A program made the translations under genes and the position numbers. Below, in pieces: positions 42,977 through 50,810 of a stretch of 64,000 bases of DNA. The stretch comes from Cytophagales bacterium (GTDB lineage: Bacteria; Bacteroidota; Bacteroidia; Cytophagales; Bernardetiaceae), in assembly GCA_004293815.1 (NCBI GenBank), contig RDZD01000009.1, positions 62,001 through 126,000 of the forward strand. The letters run 5' to 3'. Position 1 is the stretch's first letter, and each line of letters begins with the position of its first letter. Under the pieces are notes generated by a model that did no database searches, was not told the DNA's origin, and saw only the letters and a list, made by a program, of their open reading frames with translations.

Positions 42977-43270
42977 AAATGAGGGGAGTAATGTTTGATT
43001 TTAAACCAAAATCCCAGCAGCAGAACTGTGTGAATTTTGATGCAAATAACGTGAAATTTATACGCAAGAGAAATTTAGTTCCGCCACAAAGGCTAAGAGT
43101 GGCTGGTGTGAGTTGTGGCCTTGTTTGTGCTGGGATTATAACTTTTTTGCTACCTTTTTGCTGGCCGTGGCAAGTCTATTGGGCCACCGCCAAACAAAAA
43201 ACTAAACTACAGCCCATGATTAAAACCCTTAGCTATGGTTTAGCTTCTTGAAAACCTAAAGCCGTTAAAA

Positions 43271-43699
43271 CTATACTTTTTTGGCTTTGAGATACATTCG
43301 TAAAACAATTTTGAGTGCTATGAATATGAGCACATCAATGATAAAAATGGTTATGGCCTCTTGCGAAGTAATAAACCATAACATAGCCACTCTAAGTGCA
43401 GTAACTTTGCTAAATAAGCTGATGATGTTTCTTATAAAACGTACTCCGTATGGTGGAAGTTTTTCCTCCAGTTGTGACATACGCATGAGATAAGACGCAC
43501 TCAAGCCAAGAGCACCACCCATACACAAACTGAACACAAAGATAAAGGCCGCATCAAAGAACGTAATACTAAAAAAGCAGACCGACACCACAAGGGCTAA
43601 TAAGCCACTCGAACCAACAAACAATTCTCTGGCACCATCTGCCAAAATATTTTGTTGCTCTTTGGTAAAATTATCTTTAAAAGATTTTTCTGTGGACAT
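43271..43699 (-). CDS. small integral membrane protein of unknown function
   Basis: 142 residues. Two hydrophobic hairpins flank a charged middle: SSGLLALVVSVCFFSITFFDAAFIFVFSLC (about 30-60) and MLWFITSQEAITIFIIDVLIFIALKIVL (about 105-133). No signal cleavage site and no recognised family. It starts 34 bases downstream of the lipoprotein gene's stop on the same strand and lies between the two paralogous secreted-protein genes, so it may have been inserted with its neighbour or been present before the duplication. Confidence 0.65.
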   Translation of the reverse strand: MSTEKSFKDNFTKEQQNILADGARELFVGSSGLLALVVSVCFFSITFFDAAFIFVFSLCMGGALGLSASYLMRMSQLEEKLPPYGVRFIRNIISLFSKVTALRVAMLWFITSQEAITIFIIDVLIFIALKIVLRMYLKAKKV

Positions 43700-43733
43700 A
43701 ATGTTTTTTTAAGTTTTAAAATGTGTTTTGTTT

Positions 43734-44471
43734 TTACAGTGCTGCCTCAGCAGAGACATATGCGGCATATGCGCCATGAACCCAATTAGGGCAATACCAA
43801 CAAGCCTCATGTGATTCCATGAAAGCTTCTGCGTCAATGAGGGCAATATCAACGATATCCTGAACATACGGATAAGACGTAGTTCCTATCAAAATTTGCC
43901 AATTGGTGATAGCCGATGGCCAGTAAACGGCCGAAGCATCAAAAATGCCTATCGCATTTTGAAACAATAGCTTTTCGCTGGCAGAGAGAGCGGTAGAGTG
44001 CATCACATTTACTTCCAGAGCCGCAGTTTGCGTACTGTTCTCACAAGCAAGAAATGCGTTAAAAAAATCAATGAAGGCTTCAGATTTTCCAGCCAAAATT
44101 GTGCCGTGGTTAGGCATATAAATATTCTCAAAAGAACTTTGCAACTCACTTCGCAAACCAACGGTATCAGCACTACTACAGACCGTATGTATCTCTATGA
44201 TTGAGGCATCTGTAAATAGCTGTTTTCTTACGGAAGAAGGTACGTTGGCCATACCTGAAATGTTATTGCTAGTCATATAGTTTAGAAGTAAAACTCTGTA
44301 CTGGTCAATGATAGCATTGTGCAATTGGCCATATTGATGTGGGCTCAATGAACAGTTTGACTGTGTATTCTGTGTGCTAAATGCTTGCTGAGACGATGTC
44401 TGTATTTCTCTTTCTTGCTCGCTTTTACAAGAAAATAAGATTGTCAATGCAATGAAAATCGCAAATCGCAA
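43734..44471 (-). CDS. lipoprotein of unknown function with a possible lost start codon
   Basis: 245 residues from a TTG at 44471, giving a signal RFAIFIALTILFSCKSEQE with lipobox LFSC. The mature part is helical with pairs of cysteines (ACENSTQ, HEACWYCPNW) and no recognised domain. The start is odd: an ATG at 44485-44483 followed by six A and TTTATTTG is one base out of frame. With seven A it would read MKKIYLRFAIF..., a standard lipoprotein start. Either translation uses TTG, or one A has been lost by mutation or sequencing error. The gene precedes the small membrane protein by 34 bases. Confidence 0.65.
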   Translation of the reverse strand: MRFAIFIALTILFSCKSEQEREIQTSSQQAFSTQNTQSNCSLSPHQYGQLHNAIIDQYRVLLLNYMTSNNISGMANVPSSVRKQLFTDASIIEIHTVCSSADTVGLRSELQSSFENIYMPNHGTILAGKSEAFIDFFNAFLACENSTQTAALEVNVMHSTALSASEKLLFQNAIGIFDASAVYWPSAITNWQILIGTTSYPYVQDIVDIALIDAEAFMESHEACWYCPNWVHGAYAAYVSAEAAL

Positions 44472-44485
44472 ATAAATTTTTTCAT

Positions 44486-45120
44486 GTTTTTTTAATATTA
44501 GAATATAGAAAGTATGAATTGAAGTGAAAATGTAACAATATTTTCACTACAAAATTGTGCATAAACAATGTATCTGCGTGTTAATAAAAATTATTTTTTT
44601 TGTTAAAAATTTGTTAAGATTTGGTAAATACAAGAAGTATGCACAGAGAGGGAAATGCTGGTCAGAAAAACGGGGTCAGTGATAAAAATTGGGGGAGTGC
44701 CGTTAAAAAAAGAGACACTTGGTATTGCAAAAAGTAGTTGATGGTGCTCAACTGACCAGAGGGGGTATGTTACATAATCCTATGATAAGCCTAATTTTGT
44801 AATAGGAAGGGTTCTAGTATTTTTCTTTAACATTGCTGTTTCTGAAAGTTGTTTATTTCCAAGAAGTAAATAACCTAAAAAAAGCAGCAAAGAAATCAAG
44901 GTCTCATAAAGGTCAATTTTATATTTGAAGAGTAGCGGTTCGGTTTTTTAAATTGGCTTTCATACAAAACATGGTCTTATACTCAAATCACGTCCTCTGA
45001 CATTTGAACAGCCCGACTTTGAAGCAGCTATAAGACACCGCCCCACCAAACCCCAAGTTTCATAGTGTTGCAAAAATTTTTGCAACACTATGAAACTTGG
45101 GGTAATTATTTATGCAAAAA
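44486..45120. other. intergenic region, about 640 bases, with a long palindrome
   Basis: AT-rich stretch between the lipoprotein start and the end of paralog B. Its right end holds the 54-base palindrome described separately. On the minus strand around 44930-44790 a short open frame without start codon reads as a hydrophobic peptide (IDLYETLISLLLFLGYLLL); it could be a decayed gene fragment, but no family is recognised. Nothing else. Confidence 0.4.
45050..45103. repeat. 54-base perfect palindrome
   Basis: The arms 45050-45076 and 45077-45103 are exact reverse complements (27 pairs, no loop; core TTGCAAAAATTTTTGCAA). It starts 18 bases after the stop codon of paralog B and may terminate that transcript; it is far longer than other terminators here and has no T tract outside the stem. 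Confidence 0.9.
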
Positions 45121-46041
45121 CTACTTGATAGTAAAGGAATTGCTGATGGTATAGTTGCACGGAATAACCATATCCTGAGGAATTTGTGCGTTAGCTTTGA
45201 TGCTAATCGTTCCATTCAACACGGCGTTGGTGGTCATTGTGGATAAGAGTCCTGTTTTAGTTGTTACAACATTGCAGATATTCTTACCAGTAATTTCGGT
45301 TTTGATTTCCATGTTACCAGGCCCCAACACATAGTCAGGCGTAGATACAGGCATCATATTTACATCAACCGTAAAAGCACCACCTTTTTTACCCAGTTTA
45401 AGCACTTTGACGTTGTGCTTTTGAGCCAAGTTGAGAGGTGCAGGGCTTTCAGTTTCGTAAGACCATGTCGCATTTTTACCTGTAGCCTCTTTGCCGTATA
45501 TCAAAAATACAACTTGCATATTCTTATTAAAATTTTCTGTGTTGCCCATTGAGTTAACCATTTGCTCAACAGCAGCAGCATCAGCAGGCTCTAAGTTACC
45601 CATGCTGGCCTTAGCGTCTTCTACGGCTTTCTCTAAGCCTTCTGTGCTGATGATTTTGCCCTGTTTGTCTATGCTCATAAAAAAGGGCTTTCCCAGCAAT
45701 GCAGCTAAAAATTTGCTTGTAGCGTCCTGAGGATTGGCAGCATCTATGGTTTGGTTGACTTGCATATTTTGCACACTAGTTTTGAAACTTGCATAGGTCA
45801 CTTCAAACTTAATAGCGTCATTGCTAGACTCCACCACTTTGAGGGTGTTAGTGCCTTCGGTGTTTTGCAAAGTCTTGATTTCCATGCCAGCCATATTCTG
45901 AACCACGTCCATCTTAGAAACTTGTGTTAGCTTAAAGCTATACCCAACAGGCATATTATAAGAGAGAAGCATAGTTTTTTGAGCCATACTGAAGGTAGTT
46001 GCCCAAAGGCAAATGAAGAAAACGAATGCGAATTTTTTCAT
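45121..46041 (-). CDS. secreted protein, paralog B of a duplicated pair (DUF6263-like)
   Basis: 306 residues from the ATG at 46041; the earlier in-frame start at 46152 would add 37 residues before a perfect signal peptide (AFVFFICLWATTFSMAQ), so it is rejected. It aligns along its whole length without gaps with paralog A (same length, same signal, same end SIKANAQIPQDMVIPCNYT). The upstream sequence also shares segments with the leader of paralog A (GCAAATAACGT and ACCAAAATCC), which shows that the promoter region was duplicated with the gene. Function unknown. Confidence 0.8.
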   Translation of the reverse strand: MKKFAFVFFICLWATTFSMAQKTMLLSYNMPVGYSFKLTQVSKMDVVQNMAGMEIKTLQNTEGTNTLKVVESSNDAIKFEVTYASFKTSVQNMQVNQTIDAANPQDATSKFLAALLGKPFFMSIDKQGKIISTEGLEKAVEDAKASMGNLEPADAAAVEQMVNSMGNTENFNKNMQVVFLIYGKEATGKNATWSYETESPAPLNLAQKHNVKVLKLGKKGGAFTVDVNMMPVSTPDYVLGPGNMEIKTEITGKNICNVVTTKTGLLSTMTTNAVLNGTISIKANAQIPQDMVIPCNYTISNSFTIK

Positions 46042-46392
46042 GAATAAGGTGAGTAAAGTTTTAAATTGAAACCAAAATCCAAACAAACTGTTTAAATTTG
46101 GCTGCAAATAACGTAAAATTAAACACAATAGCCTAATAAGAAATACTTTCAATTATGTAAACGTACAGGGAAATGGGTTTGTGTCAATTAGCACTTTTAA
46201 ACCTTATAATCAATATATTAAACAAACATAATTCAGATACAATTTGTTGCGCAGGATATGAACAATGCCCATACGGTATTGAATCCAAAATAAGTTGAGC
46301 AATCATCAAAAACTTAATCTAGGTTATGTATAATCACTGATGTATAATTTACCTTTGTAAGAAATATTATCATCACATAAACAAAAAAAAAT
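46042..46392. other. divergent intergenic region, 351 bases
   Basis: Leaders of paralog B (minus) and yceI (plus). It holds TACCTTTG at 46350-46357 for yceI. Otherwise AT-rich without visible structure. Confidence 0.45.
46350..46357 (+). promoter_or_regulatory. -7 box of the YceI gene
   Basis: TACCTTTG, exact TAnnTTTG match, 36 bases before the ATG; no clear TTG at -33. Confidence 0.4.
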
Positions 46393-46925
46393 ATGTCTAA
46401 CATTAAGTGGTCAATAGATCCCACACACAGCGAGGTGAGCTTTAAAGTAAAGCATCTCATGATTACTAACGTTACGGGTAGTTTTGTAGACTTTACTGGT
46501 TCTATTGAAACCCAAGGTCACTCTTTGAAAGATGCCAATGTGCAGTTTTTGGCAAAAATTGCCTCTATCAACACCAACAACAAACAAAGAGACTCTCATT
46601 TGCTCAGCCCTGAGTTTTTTGATGCAGATAAGTTTCCTGAATTAAGCTTTGTATCTACATCTTTTGAGCCAGCGGGCGGCCAAGACTAGTTGTGAATGGT
46701 ACACTCACTCTCAAAGGTGTGAGCAAAAATGTAACGCTGAAAGCGATACATGAAGGTACTCAAACCGACCCTTGGGGCAACGAGAAAATGGGTTTTAGCC
46801 TCAACACGGTCATTAATCGCAAAGATTTTGGCTTGAGCTGGAATGCGCCTATAGAGGCTGGTGGCGTGATGCTTGGCGAAGAAGTTAAATTGAACGCAGA
46901 AATACAAGTTGTTAAGCCTAAGTAA
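46393..46925 (+). pseudogene. YceI family protein split by a one-base deletion
   Basis: The first 98 codons (46393-46689) read as the N-terminal half of a YceI lipocalin-like protein: WSIDPTHSEVSFKVKHLMI, GSFVDFTGSIE, DSHLLSPEFFDADKFPELSF. The frame ends in TAG within GGCCAAGACTAGTTGTGAATGG. One frame over, translation resumes immediately as VVNGTLTLKGVSKNVTL and runs to 46925, giving the second half up to LGEEVKLNAEIQVVKPK. Insertion of a single T (GACTATGTTGTG) would give the normal QDYVVNG junction. The two halves together have normal YceI length (about 177). Both halves look intact otherwise, so the lesion is recent or a sequence error. YceI proteins bind isoprenoid-like lipids; this one lacks a signal peptide and would be cytoplasmic. 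Confidence 0.7.
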
Positions 46926-46976
46926 TGATTTTGTATTTTTTTATATCCCTTTTTTTTAGAGTACTTTTCAGCTTAT

Positions 46977-47008
46977 CACAGCACGAGAGCCATTGCTCTT
47001 GTGTTGTG
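46977..47008. terminator. hairpin between yceI and the glycosyltransferase gene
   Basis: CACAGCACGAGAGC (46977-46990), loop CATT, GCTCTTGTGTTGTG (46995-47008): a 14-pair stem with two G-U pairs on the plus strand. No T tract follows directly. Confidence 0.45.
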
Positions 47009-47034
47009 GTAGCTAAAGTATTGGGCTAGAGCTT

Positions 47035-48027
47035 TTATTTGTTAAGAAAACCAAGCATTCCCAACAGTGAGTCTCGTTTATAAATGCGTGCCAGTCGTGC
47101 TGTTTCTGGCGGCAGATGCTTGGTATCTATTTTCATAAATACTTTGCGAGCTTTGTAGTAGTGTTTTGTGTAGTACCAGCCCTCTGCCAAAGCGTAGATA
47201 AAATGCGCAAAAATGCTGTCGTAGTCTTCGGATTTTATTTGGTCTGAGAGACCAGGCACAGAAAACTGGTAATTTTTGAGGCTGCTTTTATCTTCTACAA
47301 GCTTAGCTAGAATCTTGGCTTTTTTTCCTAAGCTTAAAAAATTCGCCAGTCCCCAATAAATTAAGGCAGTTTCTTCCAAAAACGGAATGTGATTGGCTGA
47401 TTTAGCTTCTTGATGTTGTCTAAAATAGGCTATTACTTCTTGATTGGTATAAATGCCTTTTGTACCGTTAAGTAGTAAGTATTTGAGGTACAATTCTTTA
47501 TCCATGCAAAAATGCAGCTGTTCGTTGAGGCCGCCCACGCGCTGAACAAATGAGAGCTTATAAAAAGTGCAAGGCTGCACCTGCGCACCGTAAGCTATAA
47601 ATTTCGCTAAATCTTCATCCATACGCGCCCCTTCTGGCGGGTGCAACTTTTGTTGTTCTTGTTCAAAATATTGAATGTTGCCGCTATAAAGTGTGACCTC
47701 TGGATTAGCAAAAGCCTCTGCTACCGTTGCCAGCGCATAAGGTGCGAGCCAGTCATCGCTGTTAAGCCAATTAAAGAGCTGACCTGTTGCCCTAAATATG
47801 CCCTTGTTAATGGCGTGGCTCTGTCCCCTGTCCTTTTGGCTTTCCCAGTAGGTGAGATGTTTTTCGTATTTTTTGATAACTTGTACACTTTCATCTTTGG
47901 ATCCTCCATCTATCACAATATACTCTAGGTTAGGATAGTTTTGACTGAGTACAGAGTCTATGGTCTGTTCTATGTATTGAGCTTGATTCAGAGAAGGTGT
48001 AACAATTGTAATTCTAGGTCTTTGCAT
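47035..48027 (-). CDS. family 2 glycosyltransferase
   Basis: 330 residues. The GT-A core is clear: ITIVTPSLNQAQYIEQTIDSV, SQNYPNLEYIVIDGGSKDES, HAINKGIFRATGQLFNWLNSDDWL, where the Asp-Asp pair binds the metal, and the acceptor-side QVQPCTFYKL. This is the WcaA/WfgS-type arrangement found in enzymes of surface polysaccharide synthesis. The C-terminal 100 residues are helical. No sugar-nucleotide enzymes are nearby. Monocistronic, convergent with yceI. Confidence 0.88.
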   Translation of the reverse strand: MQRPRITIVTPSLNQAQYIEQTIDSVLSQNYPNLEYIVIDGGSKDESVQVIKKYEKHLTYWESQKDRGQSHAINKGIFRATGQLFNWLNSDDWLAPYALATVAEAFANPEVTLYSGNIQYFEQEQQKLHPPEGARMDEDLAKFIAYGAQVQPCTFYKLSFVQRVGGLNEQLHFCMDKELYLKYLLLNGTKGIYTNQEVIAYFRQHQEAKSANHIPFLEETALIYWGLANFLSLGKKAKILAKLVEDKSSLKNYQFSVPGLSDQIKSEDYDSIFAHFIYALAEGWYYTKHYYKARKVFMKIDTKHLPPETARLARIYKRDSLLGMLGFLNK

Positions 48028-48150
48028 GCGACTTTCAGCAGCAACTCGTGTTACTGACAGTGTGTTGGAGATGATGTTTTTCTAGTTGAAATCTTGTAAA
48101 GATGTAGCATAGATTATATCAATATTGGACAAATAAAAAACACAAAGACA

Positions 48151-49077
48151 TTAGTTTTCAAGAATTTTTTTGCGCTTTTTGATAATCATGTTTTCTGTCT
48201 CTACCAAGCGTTCCAGAGAAATAGCCAGATTCATATCAATATTCATTGTTCTAGCAGCTTTTTTGACAGCGGCTTCTTCTTCAAAAGCATAATTGTTGTC
48301 AGAGCGTGCCAGTTTTATAGAGTCATACAACAAAATCCGATGCAAATTGAGCATTGATTTGAGTTTAATCCTTGCAATAACATCTTCAAAAGCCTCAGAA
48401 TGATAATCGTAGTTGCGTAGGTCTTGAATGAAACGCTGTTCAACACCTTTTTCTATAGCAAAGTCGTGAATAAACCAAAGCAGTTCCTCTTCTGAAACAT
48501 CGCCATCTGCACCAGCTATGATGAGCAAAGCCTTGCCATAATCTAAAATCATGTCGCTAGATACCAACTCTACAACCAAAGGAAAAGGCGCATGTGGATC
48601 TGCTTCAAAAAGCTGAATTTTAGTGCGGTGCACCTGTACCTCCATGTCAATTAAGCCCTCAACCTCCAGTGCAATATCATTCTTGAGGTTTAAAAATTTG
48701 GCGGCTTTTTCTACAGCCAACTGTTCTTCATCTGAATACTTAAGATCAGCTTTAGACATACGGACAGCGTCATAGAGCAAAGCACGCCTCAAGTTAAGCG
48801 GTGCAAAGAAATAAATCTTTGAAATAAGGGCTCTAAGATCTGCTTTTTTATAATCAAAATCGCGCATGGCGGCTATAACAGGATCTGGCTCGGTTAGTTT
48901 AAGACCAATATCACGCAAGAGCCAATTGAATTCATCAACAGAAAGCCCATCTGCACCCGCAATCACCATCAAAGAAAAAGCATAGTTCTTCCAAGACTCT
49001 AAACTGGCTTCTTTGAGCCCATAGACTGCCTCTGCAAAAGCTGTTGCTTTGATTATCTGTGAGTTATCTGTAGTCAT
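48151..49077 (-). CDS. tandem TerB-like protein
   Basis: 308 residues made of two similar helical halves. Each half has the pattern (LM)VIAGADGxxxxEExxWLxxD, then DxDY followed by LxxxISKI and NLxRxLLYDxxxxxRxDxxYxxEE, and ends with an E-rich helix. The first copy covers about 28-150 and the second about 180-300. This AGADG acidic loop is that of TerB/TerB-C metal-binding folds, linked in other bacteria to tellurite resistance and stress responses. No other ter genes are seen, so the role is unknown. The promoter at 49095-49127 is close. Cytoplasmic. Confidence 0.75.
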   Translation of the reverse strand: MTTDNSQIIKATAFAEAVYGLKEASLESWKNYAFSLMVIAGADGLSVDEFNWLLRDIGLKLTEPDPVIAAMRDFDYKKADLRALISKIYFFAPLNLRRALLYDAVRMSKADLKYSDEEQLAVEKAAKFLNLKNDIALEVEGLIDMEVQVHRTKIQLFEADPHAPFPLVVELVSSDMILDYGKALLIIAGADGDVSEEELLWFIHDFAIEKGVEQRFIQDLRNYDYHSEAFEDVIARIKLKSMLNLHRILLYDSIKLARSDNNYAFEEEAAVKKAARTMNIDMNLAISLERLVETENMIIKKRKKILEN

Positions 49078-49094
49078 TATAAGTTTTTAGAAGG

Positions 49095-49127
49095 CAAAAG
49101 TATTTGCTATATCCCAAAAATAAACAA
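49095..49127 (-). promoter_or_regulatory. promoter of the TerB-like gene
   Basis: On the minus strand TTG at 49127-49125 and TACTTTTG at 49102-49095, 22 bases apart; the -7 box ends 17 bases before the ATG. Confidence 0.5.
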
Positions 49128-49252
49128 GAGTGTAAATAAAAGCAAAAATAAAATAGGAAGTTGCAAAACAAACTTCAAATAATTATATAAAATTCAATTC
49201 TAGATTATCTAATCATCTTCATCAAAACTGAATGATAAATGACCTACCCTTT

Positions 49253-50416
49253 TTAAATTTTGTTGACCAGTATTTTTGTCATAGAGGAGGCAAAAGTTCT
49301 GGTGGGCACTGTACTCATTAGCAGTAGCTCTTCGGGCAGAGAGGTCTGGTCGTCAAGAAAACGCAAAAGTCTTTCGGTTGGGTTTTTTGAAAATAAATCT
49401 GTGAAATAATCTTGTATCTGTCCGCCACGCGTAAGCATGAGGTTCATGATGGTGCTGTCATATACATTGAAGCGAGGAGCAGTTGGCGTAATCTGAAAAG
49501 GGTGGTTTTGTTTTTTTAAGCTTGCTGTAATCTGTTGAGCATCACGCCAACATCTCAAAAAGACATAACCAGTCGAGGCTTTGGCCATACCAGCCGCGGT
49601 TCCTATTTTGAGTGAATACTTGCCAGTCTTACGTGTTATTGGCTTATTACTCATAGGGATAACGCCTTTTTCTTTTTCTAAAATCTGGTAACTATCAATT
49701 TTTAAATTCTCCTCTATGTATGATTTTAAGGCAATGTCGTAGTCAATCATTTGTGGCAGCAGCGCGGACGAAAATATCGTAAATTCAATCAACGCTTTGT
49801 TGGGTGCGAGTGGAAGCGTGTAAACAAAACGCACCTCATTGTGCTGCGGAATATTAAAATCGAACAGCGTTGGACATTCAATATCAAAGACATCGTGAGG
49901 TGTTTGTATCAAATAGCCTTTAAAATGTTGTAAAAGTGATATGCAGCGTTCATCCCCTTCAAAATCTGAGAGCTGAAAGCGGGAATCGAAGCAGTAGGCA
50001 CAAGAAAACTGTTTTTGGCTTTGTGTATGCACCTGTGCATATCCATTCTGCTCACTGGTATGCGATACTCTATCCTGTAAAAACTCTACTTGCCCACTTT
50101 CTTGTAGCTTTTTTTGAATAAACTCATAAAAATCAATGCCTTTGAGCATGTAGTAGTGCAGTGGCAAAGTGCTTAATTTGGCTTCAAACTTAGGGGCTTT
50201 GAAACTCACTTGCGGCCATTTCTTAGCGGCCAAATGGTCAAAAGGTGTGGTGGAGGCATGCCAATAGCACCAAGTGCGGTCATTTTGGTTTTTGACAACT
50301 GGATCTATGATAAGTAAACGCTTATCCTTTAGCTCATTACTTTGAGTAATGGCATAGGCTAGCATAAGTGCCGCTGCACCCCCGCCCAGCATGATATAAT
50401 CGTACTCAGTATGCAT
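49253..50416 (-). CDS. crtY: lycopene cyclase, CrtY/CrtL type
   Basis: 387 residues from the ATG at 50416; a GTG at 50419 precedes it but overlaps the upstream stop. The FAD/NAD-binding start YDYIMLGGGAAALMLAYAI and KRLLIIDPVVKNQNDRTWCYW are typical of flavin-dependent lycopene beta-cyclases, as are YLIQTPHDVFDIECPTLFDF, YTLPLAPNKALIEFTIFS and the GTAAGMAKASTGYVFLRCWRDA segment. The enzyme cyclises the ends of lycopene to beta-carotene for yellow-orange pigments. Other carotenoid genes are not in the window. The start overlaps the mazG stop as TGATG, so translation is coupled. Confidence 0.9.
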   Translation of the reverse strand: MHTEYDYIMLGGGAAALMLAYAITQSNELKDKRLLIIDPVVKNQNDRTWCYWHASTTPFDHLAAKKWPQVSFKAPKFEAKLSTLPLHYYMLKGIDFYEFIQKKLQESGQVEFLQDRVSHTSEQNGYAQVHTQSQKQFSCAYCFDSRFQLSDFEGDERCISLLQHFKGYLIQTPHDVFDIECPTLFDFNIPQHNEVRFVYTLPLAPNKALIEFTIFSSALLPQMIDYDIALKSYIEENLKIDSYQILEKEKGVIPMSNKPITRKTGKYSLKIGTAAGMAKASTGYVFLRCWRDAQQITASLKKQNHPFQITPTAPRFNVYDSTIMNLMLTRGGQIQDYFTDLFSKNPTERLLRFLDDQTSLPEELLLMSTVPTRTFASSMTKILVNKI

Positions 50417-50742
50417 CACTTGAGCTTAGGATTGTTAGCGTGTCTTTGTGTGTCGCGTTTTGTTTTTTTGTCCAAGTTTTTGACCAAAGCCTCTGTCAAG
50501 TCAATACCAGTCTGATTGGCTAAGCAAATAAGTACAAAAAGAACATCTGCCATTTCATCGGCCAAATCTGGGGCTTCGTCTGTATCCTTAAAAGATTGCT
50601 CACCGTATTGTCTGGCCATAATTCTGGCCACTTCGCCCACTTCCTCCATCAAAATAGCGGTATTGGTTAGTTCGCCATAATAACGGATGCCTTTGGTTCG
50701 TATCCACTCGTCCACAACGCGCTGAGCTTCTTGGATTGTCAT
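50416..50742 (-). CDS. MazG-like nucleotide pyrophosphohydrolase
   Basis: A 108-residue protein of the all-alpha NTP-pyrophosphatase superfamily. The metal-binding pattern is complete: LMEEVGEVAR with the ExxE, and APDLADEMADVLFVLICLAN with the DExAD of the second pair. These enzymes hydrolyse non-canonical or excess nucleotides to monophosphate and pyrophosphate. Its stop TGA overlaps the start of crtY by one base, so both are translated from one message. A functional link between nucleotide cleanup and carotenoid synthesis is not known. Confidence 0.92.
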   Translation of the reverse strand: MTIQEAQRVVDEWIRTKGIRYYGELTNTAILMEEVGEVARIMARQYGEQSFKDTDEAPDLADEMADVLFVLICLANQTGIDLTEALVKNLDKKTKRDTQRHANNPKLK

Positions 50743-50810
50743 AAAAGTTTGTTTTTTTTGATAAAATAACTACTGCTTAAACAAACGCAAGACCACCCAA
50801 AAAGTTTATT

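Noticed and set aside
42979-43251. 90-codon plus-strand ORF in the leader of paralog A
   Set aside because: It overlaps the conserved duplicated leader of a minus-strand gene, has no family resemblance, and its composition looks like translated non-coding sequence.
44640-44770. CTGGTCAG / CTGACCAG inverted pair about 100 bases apart, considered as ends of a small mobile element
   Set aside because: Only eight bases, no target duplication, no transposase in between.
44780-44940. Minus-strand open stretch coding for a hydrophobic peptide
   Set aside because: No start codon, about 55 codons, no recognised family; chance or an unidentifiable remnant.
46041-46152. 37-residue extension of paralog B
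   Set aside because: Would put the signal peptide inside the protein; paralog A begins at the equivalent ATG.
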